Of a DNA stretch of 64,000 nucleotides, positions 43,314 to 51,687 are shown piece after piece. The first letter of the stretch is position 1. Each line of letters begins with the position of its first letter. The stretch spans positions 248,001 through 312,000 of the forward strand of contig CAZMSQ010000001.1 of NCBI GenBank assembly GCA_964569025.1, read 5' to 3'. The DNA comes from CAZMSQ01 sp964569025 (GTDB lineage Bacteria; Bacteroidota; Bacteroidia; Chitinophagales; Saprospiraceae). The translations under genes were made by a program, and so were the position numbers. The notes under the pieces were generated by a model, which saw nothing but the letters and a program-made list of their open reading frames with translations, was not told where the DNA came from and made no database searches.

Positions 43314-44243
43314 ATGTTCGAATCGATTTGGCGAGATATCCGGCAGAGTTTTGCACAGGGCAACATGCTCAGCCGGCTCATAATCATCAATGTGGCAGTC
43401 TATGTGGCTGTCAATCTCGTATGGGTTGTGGCCAGAATCACAAGTGGGTACGGTGATGTCACATGGTATCATAATTTTGTCCACTTTTTCTGTGTATCAT
43501 CAGACTGGACCCACAATCTTCTTCATCCCTGGGCTATTATCACATCCGCTTTTCTTCATGAAGGGTTCTGGCATATTCTCTGGAATATGCTGTATCTCTA
43601 CTGGTTTGGGCGTATTCTGGGAGATTTTCTGGGAGATCGCCGCATTTTGCCAATCTATATGCTCGGAGCGGTTTTTTCCGCGGTTGTTTATTTTTTATCT
43701 GCCAACTTGCTAGAGTATGGGGGAGGTGGCGTCCACTATGCGCTCGGCGCATCGGGCGCCGTAATGTCAATCGTTGCTGCGACAGGGTTTCTGGCACCGG
43801 AATATGAAATGCGTCTGCTGCTGATTGGTCCTGTCAAGCTCAAATTTATTGTCCTATTCCTTCTCTTGATTGACATCATCGGTTTGGGAAGCGATGCCAA
43901 TACCGGGGGTCATTTTGCCCATCTTGGAGGCGCGTTATTTGGAGGGTTCTTTATCTATCAACTGCGTTTGGGCAATGATCTATCAATCCCTGCGAATGCT
44001 TTGTTTGACAAGATCGGACGTTTTGTGGAAGGTCTGTTGGGCAAAGCCCCCCGCCCCCGGGTTGTCCACCGCAACAAAAAGGGTGCGGAGCGGTCTGGTC
44101 ATGGAAAATCAGGGGTCAAGCAGCCAAAAGGGCGCCACGATCAGGCCAGACTCGATGCCATTCTTGATAAAATTAAGCAGTCAGGATACGAAAGTTTAAG
44201 TGCTGAAGAAAAAGAGTTTCTCTTCCGTGCAAGCAACCACTGA
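43314..44243 (+). CDS. Rhomboid intramembrane serine protease 2 with cytoplasmic tail
   Basis: A 309-residue paralogue of the preceding rhomboid: catalytic S147 in LGASGAVMS, H203 in HFAHLGGALFG and the HEGFWHILWNMLYLYWFG segment. It differs by a C-terminal cytoplasmic extension of about 90 residues. That tail is basic (PRPRVVHRNKKGAERSGHG) and then helical with LDAILDKIKQSGYESLSAEE, which matches the small DUF6576-type domain of Bacteroidota rhomboids. The start is 6 bp after rhomboid 1. The pair looks like a tandem duplication with divergence. Confidence 0.95.
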   Translation: MFESIWRDIRQSFAQGNMLSRLIIINVAVYVAVNLVWVVARITSGYGDVTWYHNFVHFFCVSSDWTHNLLHPWAIITSAFLHEGFWHILWNMLYLYWFGRILGDFLGDRRILPIYMLGAVFSAVVYFLSANLLEYGGGGVHYALGASGAVMSIVAATGFLAPEYEMRLLLIGPVKLKFIVLFLLLIDIIGLGSDANTGGHFAHLGGALFGGFFIYQLRLGNDLSIPANALFDKIGRFVEGLLGKAPRPRVVHRNKKGAERSGHGKSGVKQPKGRHDQARLDAILDKIKQSGYESLSAEEKEFLFRASNH

Positions 44244-44261
44244 GCGCTGAGCCTTTAGCCA

Positions 44262-45320
44262 ATGATACCCCTCGACACCATTGTTCGGATTATCGGTTTC
44301 GTGATACACCCTCTCGCTGTCATGGCAGTGATTTCTCCGTTTGTAAGCCCTCATATTTTCTGGTGGGTTGCCTTGCCAGCTCTGTTTTTCCCCTTTCTTG
44401 TTGGTGCTGAGGGGCTTCTCTTCGCCTACTTGCTGTTGCGTAAAAAAAAGGATGCCTATATTCCGGCTCTGGTGCTTGTACTCAGCTTGACAGCCATACC
44501 AAAACTCGTTGCCTTTCGGCTCCCGAATGCGAATACGGAGGAAGGAGGAATTCGTGTTGTCAGTTACAACTTGCAGACACTCTGGGCTTTACCGCCGGGT
44601 CCTGAAGGATTGGAATCAGTAAAGGAATTCTTCAAAGAGGCCGATCCGGACGTGGTGTGTATTCAGGAAGCTTCTTCCCGCAGCGATAATGGACAGGCTC
44701 TGAGTCATTTCATTTCCAAAACATTGGGCCTCAACGAAGTTTATCGGTTGCCTGGCAACAACTCGCTTATTACCTATTCACGATTTCCGATACGAAAAGC
44801 AAGTGGGAAGGTTTTTGAGAATGGGCTAAATGGATATCAGGTGGTTGATCTGGAGATTCGTGGCAATTTGGTGCGGGTTTTTAATGCACATCTTCAAACC
44901 AATAAGGTGACTGATGCCACCATGAGGATACTCGGTGAAGGGCAGCTTCGCCGAAGTCAGACATGGAAAGACATCGTGGAAGTAATCAGGAGATACGGTG
45001 AGGCAGTGCGTAAAAGAGCCGACCAAGCTCAGTTGCTTGCGGAAAGTTTGAGAAAATGCCCGTATCCGGTCATTTTCTGCGGCGATCTGAACGATACACC
45101 TCTGTCGTATGCAACCACCCGTATCACCGCAGCCTTGAATGATGGATTCCTCGAGGGAGGATCCGGCTGGGGATCAACCTTCCGGGGGGCACTGCCGGGT
45201 TTGCGAATCGATTATCTTATGACCACCCCTGACCTCGCTGTTGTAGACTATGAAATCAGGTGTAATTCCTTTTCGGATCATTGTGCGGTTATCGGAGTTG
45301 TCCGTGACATTCAGCCATAG
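44262..45320 (+). CDS. Membrane-anchored endonuclease/exonuclease/phosphatase-family protein
   Basis: A 352-residue protein with about three N-terminal transmembrane segments (residues 1-85) and a C-terminal EEP (DNase I-like) domain. Catalytic signatures are VVSYNLQTLW, VVCIQEASS (metal-binding Glu), GDLNDTPLSYAT and FSDHCAVIGVV (terminal His). Targets in such membrane forms may be phospholipids or nucleic acids; the sequence does not decide. It begins 18 bp after rhomboid 2 and belongs to the same rightward run. The DNase-like domain probably faces the periplasm (inference from positive charges RKKKDAY after TM2). Confidence 0.88.
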   Translation: MIPLDTIVRIIGFVIHPLAVMAVISPFVSPHIFWWVALPALFFPFLVGAEGLLFAYLLLRKKKDAYIPALVLVLSLTAIPKLVAFRLPNANTEEGGIRVVSYNLQTLWALPPGPEGLESVKEFFKEADPDVVCIQEASSRSDNGQALSHFISKTLGLNEVYRLPGNNSLITYSRFPIRKASGKVFENGLNGYQVVDLEIRGNLVRVFNAHLQTNKVTDATMRILGEGQLRRSQTWKDIVEVIRRYGEAVRKRADQAQLLAESLRKCPYPVIFCGDLNDTPLSYATTRITAALNDGFLEGGSGWGSTFRGALPGLRIDYLMTTPDLAVVDYEIRCNSFSDHCAVIGVVRDIQP

Positions 45321-45384
45321 CACAAAAAGCCCTACCTTCGCCGGTAATCAATCGCTAAGACGCGTTCAGTAGGTTTTGCACAGT

Positions 45385-46887
45385 ATGCCATCCACTCCAC
45401 TCAGAGAGACCAACCGCCGCATCATTTTCGGACTCAAACTAAAACGCAGGAGGCTTGCTCTTGGGATCTCTCCTTCAGAACTTGCAGAGCGCTCCGGGCT
45501 GTCGGTTTCATATCTGAATGAAATCGAGAAAGGGAAAAAGTTTCCGAAAGAAGATAAGATATCCCGATTGGCAGCAGCCCTGCAGTTCAGTGAGCAAGAG
45601 CTCCTTTCCCCTCACCTCGATAAAAATATGGCTCCGCTGGAAGCACTGTTGCGTTCCAATTTTCTGAATGAACTCCCAATGGACCGATTCGGAATTGAGC
45701 TGGCAAAGGTGGTTGAAATAATTGCAGGCGCACCAGCTCATGTTGGGGCGTTTATTTCAACGCTGGTAGAACTTGCCAGAAATTACGAACTGCAGGAGGA
45801 GCACTTTTATCAGGCGGCAATGCGGTCATATCAAGAATTGTACAACAATTTCTTTAAAGATATTGAAGATGCAGTCCTTGATTTCGCAGATTCGGCAGAC
45901 ATACAATTGTCCAAGCCTGTGAGGTCAGATCGGTTGGTGGCAGCTCTCAAGAATGTATTCGGAGTGCTTGTTCGAGAAGATGGCCTGGATGTGCACACTG
46001 GATTGGAAAGCTTGCGCAGTCTTTTCCTTCCTCGTTCAAGGGAACTTCTGCTCAACAGCGGTCTGACTTCTACCGAAAGAATTTTTCAGGTGGCAAAAGA
46101 GATTGGCTTTCAAAGGCTGGATGCCAAAGAGCGATCAGTGACTTCAGGTATGCTCAGAGTGAGATCGTTTGAGCAAGTGCTTAATCATTATCGCGCATCA
46201 TACTTTGCCACAGCATTGCTGATGCCCAAACACCTTTTTATTCCCGATTTGAATTCTTTCCTGGCTCGAACTGATTGGGATGGCAATGCGTTTCTGGACC
46301 TCCAGAAATCATGGCGGGTTACTCCCGAAATGCTTTTTCAACGGCTCTCTAATTTGCTCGGTTCACATTTTGGCCTTGAGGACATGTTTTTCCAGCGGAT
46401 GATCTACGATACCGACAAAAAGGAATTTACCATGGACAAGGAGCTGCATCTCAGCAGAGCTCAACAGCCCCACCGGTCGGGTCTTGGTCTCCACTATTGC
46501 CGGCGCTGGCTCTCTTTGTCCCTGCTCGATGAAATGGAGAGAATGCAAAGTGAAGGTGTCTATGCCGGATCTATGGTTGGTGTGCAGCGCTCCCATTATT
46601 TCGGTACAAATGACACGTATCTTTCAATTTCCATGGCACGAGCCGGTTATCCGGATTCCGCGAAGCGTTCGACCATGACAATGGGCATTCTCATTGATGA
46701 CACCTTGCGCAGCAAAGTCGCTTTTTGTGATGATCCTTCTATTGCCAACAGGACCGTGAATATCGTGTGTGAAACCTGTGCCATTGAGGATTGCAGCCAG
46801 CGAGCTGCACCCCCATCCAGATTGCGGGCCAGAGAGAAGGAAAAGCGTATTGAAGAGGAGGTAAAAAAGTTACTTGCCGGCGATTAA
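45385..46887 (+). CDS. XRE-family regulator with ScfR/RamB-like C-terminus
   Basis: A 500-residue transcription factor. Residues 10-65 are an XRE helix-turn-helix (LGISPSELAERSGLSVSYLNEIEKG). The middle has the YFATALLMP segment of the IrrE/ImmA-like fold without an HExxH site. The C-terminus has a cysteine cluster CETCAIEDCSQRAAPPSR as in short-chain fatty acyl-CoA regulators (ScfR, RamB). Members of that family control acyl-CoA and acetate metabolism (known), so icmF, the thiolase or HMG-CoA synthase here are conceivable targets (inference). ATG 45385 is used. Its last four bases overlap the end of the opposite-strand dcd gene. Confidence 0.88.
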   Translation: MPSTPLRETNRRIIFGLKLKRRRLALGISPSELAERSGLSVSYLNEIEKGKKFPKEDKISRLAAALQFSEQELLSPHLDKNMAPLEALLRSNFLNELPMDRFGIELAKVVEIIAGAPAHVGAFISTLVELARNYELQEEHFYQAAMRSYQELYNNFFKDIEDAVLDFADSADIQLSKPVRSDRLVAALKNVFGVLVREDGLDVHTGLESLRSLFLPRSRELLLNSGLTSTERIFQVAKEIGFQRLDAKERSVTSGMLRVRSFEQVLNHYRASYFATALLMPKHLFIPDLNSFLARTDWDGNAFLDLQKSWRVTPEMLFQRLSNLLGSHFGLEDMFFQRMIYDTDKKEFTMDKELHLSRAQQPHRSGLGLHYCRRWLSLSLLDEMERMQSEGVYAGSMVGVQRSHYFGTNDTYLSISMARAGYPDSAKRSTMTMGILIDDTLRSKVAFCDDPSIANRTVNIVCETCAIEDCSQRAAPPSRLRAREKEKRIEEEVKKLLAGD

Positions 46888-47420
46888 AATGAATTTTTCC
46901 ACATCATGGATTCTACGGGTTTGTGGGTCCGGGCAGTATACTTTGCATCGCGCTTCGCATTGTAGAGATTAGCGATGGCCCCATCGACAGTGAAATAGAT
47001 GAGTTGGCCGATAGGCATTCCTGCATAGACTCTCACTGGCTGTACACAGGAAATCTCAAGCGTCCAGGTATTACAAAACCCGACATCCCCCTTGCCGGCT
47101 GTGGCATGTATATCAATTCCCAACCTGCCGACACTTGATTTTCCCTCCAGGAAAGGTACTGCCCTGTGTGTTTCGGTGTACTCTTCGGTCACCCCGAGAT
47201 AGAGTGTGCCGGGTTCCAGAACAAACCCATCAGGTCCGATTTCAATCTCGCGAATCCGGTTATGCTTTTTTGCATCAAGTATCCCGTCGACATATACAGC
47301 AAGGGTTTTTCCGAGATGGACATCGTACGAGTTGGTGCCGAGACAATCGCGTCGGAATGGCTCTATCACAATGTCGCCCTTGTCGATGGCATCCAGAATG
47401 TTCAAATCAGAGAGTATCAT
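46884..47420 (-). CDS. dcd: dCTP deaminase
   Basis: Converts dCTP to dUTP for dTTP synthesis. The 178-residue protein has the trimeric dUTPase-like fold with EGKSSVGRLGIDIHATAG and the catalytic glutamate in NTWTLEISC. The nucleotide-contact IGQLIYF is also present. Length is typical. Its ATG overlaps the TGA of the upstream WD40 gene (ATGA, 4-bp overlap on the minus strand), so it is translationally coupled third gene of prfA-WD40-dcd. Bifunctional (dUTP-forming plus dUTPase) variants exist but no separating motif was recognised. Confidence 0.95.
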   Translation of the reverse strand: MILSDLNILDAIDKGDIVIEPFRRDCLGTNSYDVHLGKTLAVYVDGILDAKKHNRIREIEIGPDGFVLEPGTLYLGVTEEYTETHRAVPFLEGKSSVGRLGIDIHATAGKGDVGFCNTWTLEISCVQPVRVYAGMPIGQLIYFTVDGAIANLYNAKRDAKYTARTHKPVESMMWKNSF

Positions 47421-48358
47421 ATGTGGCTTATTGAATCCGCTTCAAATGACCAGGCGATGATGGTCCGATCGTCTGCGGCTGAGAGAAGAATATGCTCTGA
47501 AAGCCAGAGCAATGCGTTGACTGAATTTCGATGCCCTTTGTGACTGGATGCATTCAGGACCTTTAGCAGGTCGAATGTTTCGGAGGACCAGATTTTGACT
47601 GTTTTATCCCGACTTCCTGTGGCAAAGAGAGGAAGGGATGGGTGTACAGCTACAGAGTTGATGGTAAACCAGTGAGCCGGTATGGTATGAATGAGTTCAT
47701 ATCCATTCTCTTTATCCCAAATCCGGAGTCGCGCATCTCTCCCTCCGCTGACCAGATAGCGCCCGCAGATGGTGAACGCCAGAGAAAAGACTGAGCGCTG
47801 GTCTGCATTCGGAATGACCCGAAACTCGGACATGGCCTTTGGGTCAATAAAATGGATAGCCCCGTCACTGCAACCAGCAATGAGAGCAGGCTCATCCGGG
47901 TCATATGTCAAGCATCTGATGCTTTTTCCTGAGATCCGAAGACTTTCCACACTTTTGGCATTGGCAATATCCCAACGGGTAAGTAGGCCCTGCCCGCCTC
48001 CACTGTAGAGATTATCATCGATTTGAAGGAGGGAGAATGTGCCTTTTTTATGATGCGCGATATTTTTCGTTTGGGTTGGGTTTTCGGGATCCAGCCAGTG
48101 AAGACCGCCGTCCATATTGCCGGCTACGATGGTTTGTTGGTTTGAAAGAGGGAGAATCGAAAAAATATGCGATTCGGTTGAAGCAACGAGGGCCCCTGTT
48201 TCCGGGGTGTCGATATTCCAGGATGCGATCCAGCCATCTCCCGCACCGGAGAAAAAGGTGCCCGATGCTGGTCCGTGGGCCAGAGAATAGATGGCTGCTT
48301 TGTGACCGGTCATCTGGTGATGTATGCTGACAGAAAGATTCACATTTTTGGGTTTCAA
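47417..48358 (-). CDS. WD40-repeat beta-propeller protein (TTG start)
   Basis: A 313-residue soluble protein of about seven WD40 blades. Clear repeats: GHKAAIYSLAHGPASGTFFSG with DGWIASWNI; VSGGRDARLRIWDKENG; FATGSRDKTVKIWSSETFD; and ILLSAADDRTIIAWSF. The cellular role is unknown; such propellers serve as docking platforms. The frame starts at a TTG complementary to 48356-48358, directly after and in the same frame as the prfA TAA. A GTG (48343) and the first ATG (48313) are alternatives, but the ATG would cut off the closing beta strand of the propeller. It overlaps dcd by 4 bp. Confidence 0.88.
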   Translation of the reverse strand: MKPKNVNLSVSIHHQMTGHKAAIYSLAHGPASGTFFSGAGDGWIASWNIDTPETGALVASTESHIFSILPLSNQQTIVAGNMDGGLHWLDPENPTQTKNIAHHKKGTFSLLQIDDNLYSGGGQGLLTRWDIANAKSVESLRISGKSIRCLTYDPDEPALIAGCSDGAIHFIDPKAMSEFRVIPNADQRSVFSLAFTICGRYLVSGGRDARLRIWDKENGYELIHTIPAHWFTINSVAVHPSLPLFATGSRDKTVKIWSSETFDLLKVLNASSHKGHRNSVNALLWLSEHILLSAADDRTIIAWSFEADSISHI

Positions 48359-49435
48359 TTAGGCTGGCTGGCCCTCTTTCAGTTTCTCGGCATTTTCTTT
48401 CACCTGGAGGGCCTCGATAATTGGATCAAGGTTACCATCCATCACCTGATCAAGGTTGAAATTTTTGACGTCGCCTTCCAGACGGTGATCTGTAACTCGG
48501 TTTTGTGGCCAGTTGTAGGTTCGGACCTTATCTGACCGATCTCCCGTGCCTACCAGCGAGCGCCGCTTTTGTGCCATTTCTGACTGGTGTTGTTCGCGTT
48601 GTGCCTGTAGCACTTTGGCCGATAATCGCTGGAGGGCAATTTCTCTGTTTCGGATTTGAGACCTCCCATCTTGACTTTCAGAAACAATTCCGGTAGGAAG
48701 ATGCGTAATCCGAACTGCGGACTCTGTTTTGTTGACATGCTGGCCACCAGCACCACTGGATCGGAAAGTATCAACCTTCAAGTCAGCCTTGTTGATATTG
48801 ACGTCCTCAATGTCCAGTTTCGGAATGACGGCTACAGTGGCTGCAGAGGTATGGACTCGGCCCTGCGATTCGGTTTTGGGGACCCGTTGCACCCGGTGAG
48901 CACCGGACTCAAACTTCAGGGTGCCATAAACACTTTCACCACTGACCTCAAGGATAATTTTGTTGTAGCCTCCCGCGGTTCCTTCATTCAGGGAAAGAAT
49001 TTCAGATTTCCAGCCTCTGATTTCGAAATACCTGCTATACATTTTGTAAAGATCACCCGCAAAAATACTGGCCTCGTCACCACCTGTGCCAGAGCGGATT
49101 TCTACAAATACGTCTGCCGCGTCTTCAGGATCTCTCGGAATGAGCAGCAATTTGAGGCTCTCTTGCAGATCTGTAAGTTGTGGTTCAAGCATTGAAAGTT
49201 CTTCCTGCGCCATTTCAGCCATCTCAGGGTCATTTCCTTTGATGTACTCACGTGCAGTCTGAATGTTACCCAATAACTCCCGATAGTCAAGGTAACCTTT
49301 GTAAATAGCTTCGAGATCCTTATACTCCTTGCTTATTCTGGTAAACCGGGCCATATCCGAGGTGACGGCGGGGTCGGTGAGTTGTAGCTCAAGGTCACGA
49401 TAACGATCGGCAATAGCTTCAAGTTTGTCTAACAT
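48359..49435 (-). CDS. prfA: Peptide chain release factor 1
   Basis: RF1 terminates translation at UAA and UAG. The 358-residue protein has the RF1-type anticodon-like motif P-K-T in QRVPKTESQGRVH, then FRSSGAGGQHVNKTESAVR with the catalytic GGQ. The domain 4 tail follows. The start is the ATG complementary to 49433-49435 (MLDKLEAIADRY). The middle residue of PxT is Lys rather than Ala/Val but the Pro and Thr that read the stop codon are kept. First gene of prfA-WD40-dcd. Confidence 0.96.
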   Translation of the reverse strand: MLDKLEAIADRYRDLELQLTDPAVTSDMARFTRISKEYKDLEAIYKGYLDYRELLGNIQTAREYIKGNDPEMAEMAQEELSMLEPQLTDLQESLKLLLIPRDPEDAADVFVEIRSGTGGDEASIFAGDLYKMYSRYFEIRGWKSEILSLNEGTAGGYNKIILEVSGESVYGTLKFESGAHRVQRVPKTESQGRVHTSAATVAVIPKLDIEDVNINKADLKVDTFRSSGAGGQHVNKTESAVRITHLPTGIVSESQDGRSQIRNREIALQRLSAKVLQAQREQHQSEMAQKRRSLVGTGDRSDKVRTYNWPQNRVTDHRLEGDVKNFNLDQVMDGNLDPIIEALQVKENAEKLKEGQPA

Positions 49436-49597
49436 CTTCAACGGATTCTTAATTGACAGGAAAGATAGGACTCTTTCCTGAGCCAAAGACAATTCTCACC
49501 GCCAATTGGTTCGGATCCGGATTCAGGCAAATCCCACGTTATGGTTCATGACCGTGTTAAAGGGCAGACTATTTTGAGACCGTCCTCCTGATGGCTA

Positions 49598-49620
49598 CGT
49601 CTTTGCGGTTCCGTCTTTGC
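49598..49620. repeat. Short tandem direct repeat downstream of the hydrolase gene
   Basis: CGTCTTTGC at 49598-49606 and again at 49612-49620, with a 14-bp period, in the 187-bp region between the hydrolase stop (49623) and the prfA start (49435). No promoter for prfA was recognised in this region. Confidence 0.3.
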
Positions 49621-49622
49621 AG

Positions 49623-51068
49623 TTATTGGTGTTTGACCACACGGATGACCTCGCTGAAACTGCCATAGTGAAGTTGAATCAGATACATTCCCGGACGCAA
49701 ATGACTCACAGGAATCTCAATTTGCGTTATTTGAGGAGAAATGTCTTTGGATAGGATATGTCTGCCTTGAAGGTCAGTCATTTCCATAACGACAGGTTCG
49801 GAGGCCGGAGGTAACTGGAGGTAGAGGGTTGTAGTTACGGGATTGGGATACGCCAGTGCACGGGGCATGATGGGCATGTCGGTGTCTGTGGTCACTGAAG
49901 CAAACTGATTGAAGAACCCGAGTGTTGCCAAAAACGCAGGGGGAACACACTGTCCATGATTGAAATTCGGGTTGAGGTTGATGGTCACCAGATCTGCAGC
50001 TCCCAAAGCATTCATGACTGAATCTGCGAGGGTGGAGTTTGTGTAGGGTACCTGGTCATCTCCCTGGCAATATAGGATTCTGGTGGGAGCTTCAGGAGCC
50101 CACTCATACAGATCGTTATCGCGAAGTGCTTGGATAATTGGATGGTCATCAGGTTGCAATTCGAGCACAGTCCGAATACTATCCTGAATCATGTGATAAG
50201 GCACTGAGGCGCCCACATTTTGATTCAGCAAACTGATAAGTTCGCTGTTCAAATCAAAGAGTGATGCTCCATTCTCAAAATTGGTATAAAACTCACGGAT
50301 TGGCTCTACATAGGGAGCTTTAAACACTTCTCCGATGTCATCATATAAGTTTCCGTAAGCTGTTTGGTAGGACATGGTCGTATAGGCGAAATAGGCAACA
50401 AAGAGGTATGGTTCCGGTGAGAGGGCTTGGCCAACCATTTTTTCGGAAATGCTATACGGTCCAGACATATGAGACGCTGCGGTCACCTCGAATGGGTTTG
50501 AAGGGCTTTCTTCCAATAGCTTGTGGAGGGCCATTGATGCATGCCCTCCTTGAGAATATCCGGTGACAAAGACCTGCCCATTGTGTGCAAGATCGGGTTC
50601 GGTGGTTAACCATTGGGCCACAGCGGCAATCATATCAGCACCCGCAGAGGCTTCGGTGGCGGCATGTACGTATGGGTGGAATCCACGAGATTCTCCCATG
50701 CCGATATAATCCGGGGCAATGCTCAAATAGCCCTGACTGGCATAGAGCCCGGTTTGGGCATCTCCGACGCCTATGTTGGAAGGCACATCATATTTGCCAT
50801 CAGTCGTTCCATGCTGGTAGCACAACAGCGGGAGGTTTCCTTCAAACTGAGGTACAGCCATCAGGCCCGATGCTGTATCAGGCATGCCATTGACATCAAG
50901 GGTGGTGTATAAGACCTTGTAGTAGTCAAGTGCATATTGGGCAGGAAAACTGGTTGCTGCGGTAGTCTCGGATTTTGAAGTGCTTCCAAGATAAATGGCT
51001 TCGACAAGCTCCTGAGAGAAAACTGTTCCGTGGATAAAAAGCAGAGCGACAATGGCAATCTCTTTCAT
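49623..51068 (-). CDS. Secreted alpha/beta hydrolase (lipase/esterase-like) with T9SS sorting domain
   Basis: A 481-residue exported hydrolase starting at the ATG complementary to 51066-51068. Signal peptide residues 1-18 (cleavage near VFSQ). The alpha/beta hydrolase core has the nucleophile S172 in VTGYSQGGHASM, the acid D337 or D338 in YCQGDDQVPY, and H371 in NFNHGQCV, so the triad is complete. The overall pattern resembles secretory lipases that act on lipids or polyesters (inference). A T9SS sorting domain occupies the last 75 residues (ALAYPNPVTTTLYLQ to VIRVVKHQ). Its promoter overlaps the terminator of the upstream small gene. Confidence 0.9.
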   Translation of the reverse strand: MKEIAIVALLFIHGTVFSQELVEAIYLGSTSKSETTAATSFPAQYALDYYKVLYTTLDVNGMPDTASGLMAVPQFEGNLPLLCYQHGTTDGKYDVPSNIGVGDAQTGLYASQGYLSIAPDYIGMGESRGFHPYVHAATEASAGADMIAAVAQWLTTEPDLAHNGQVFVTGYSQGGHASMALHKLLEESPSNPFEVTAASHMSGPYSISEKMVGQALSPEPYLFVAYFAYTTMSYQTAYGNLYDDIGEVFKAPYVEPIREFYTNFENGASLFDLNSELISLLNQNVGASVPYHMIQDSIRTVLELQPDDHPIIQALRDNDLYEWAPEAPTRILYCQGDDQVPYTNSTLADSVMNALGAADLVTINLNPNFNHGQCVPPAFLATLGFFNQFASVTTDTDMPIMPRALAYPNPVTTTLYLQLPPASEPVVMEMTDLQGRHILSKDISPQITQIEIPVSHLRPGMYLIQLHYGSFSEVIRVVKHQ

Positions 51069-51101
51069 AGGGATATTTTCTGTGGATTTTCCAAAATTGA
51101 A

Positions 51102-51131
51102 CAAAAATACAAAAAGCCCGGACTTTAACAA
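51102..51131 (-). promoter_or_regulatory. Promoter of the hydrolase gene
   Basis: On the minus strand TTG (complement of 51129-51131), a 19-nt spacer, and TATTTTTG (complement of 51102-51109), a full TAnnTTTG match. Start of transcription would be near 51095, 27 nt before the start codon. The -33 bases are in the loop of the upstream terminator hairpin. Confidence 0.5.
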
Positions 51132-51138
51132 TGGGCTT
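51114..51138 (-). terminator. Intrinsic terminator after the small T9SS gene
   Basis: On the minus strand AAGCCC (51138-51133) pairs with GGGCTT (51119-51114) around a 13-nt loop, followed by a T-rich tract (TTT then G, TA and TTTTT). It lies 29 bp after the stop of the 51168-51527 gene. Confidence 0.65.
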
Positions 51139-51167
51139 CAAGAGAAAACGCGCTTAGATTACCTTTG

Positions 51168-51527
51168 TTAAGGCATTCGTTTGCTTAACCTGCGTGTTGT
51201 AATGATGTTTCCTTTCTCGTCTAACATTTGCACCAAATAAATGCCCATAGGGAGGTCTTCAATATCATACCGGCGCTCATTTTCTCCTTCAAAGACCTTG
51301 ACTTTTTTGCCGATGATATTGATGACAACGACTTTGCCAACATCAACAGAGGAGTAGATTCTGAAATACAGGGTGGCGGGGTTCGGGAAGACGCGAACTT
51401 CAGCTTTGGCAGATCGACTTTCCTCTTGAGCAGATTGTAGAGTGGCACCTTCCGACTCTCCAACTTGTGAGTAGGAGCCGGTACAGAACGCACAGATACA
51501 AGCAATCAAGAGGAAAATTCTTTTCAT
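51168..51527 (-). CDS. Minimal T9SS protein (signal peptide plus sorting domain)
   Basis: A 119-residue protein. Residues 1-20 form a signal peptide (RIFLLIACICAFC, cleavage near SYSQ). Residues 21-44 are a polar linker. Residues 46-119 form a full T9SS type A sorting domain: VRVFPNPATLYFRIYSS, VVVINIIGKKVKVFEG, the LPMGIYLVQM strand and the basic end RRLSKRMP. No passenger domain is present. The start is the second Met (ATG complementary to 51525-51527). Between its terminator and thrS there is a 160-bp region with a possible TATATTTA box on the minus strand. Its function is unknown; it could be a small surface or secretion-associated protein. Confidence 0.85.
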   Translation of the reverse strand: MKRIFLLIACICAFCTGSYSQVGESEGATLQSAQEESRSAKAEVRVFPNPATLYFRIYSSVDVGKVVVINIIGKKVKVFEGENERRYDIEDLPMGIYLVQMLDEKGNIITTRRLSKRMP

Positions 51528-51687
51528 AGGCATATTGTGCCGGTTAGTAGGGCACTGTAAATATAACGATTTTCTTTGAAGTGTTAGAGGCGGAGAATTT
51601 ATATACTTTTTTGAAAGGTCAATAATCTCGCAGGTTTGTTACAGTTATAGACTCTTCTGAACAAGAAATAGTTCCGGAAAATCCACT

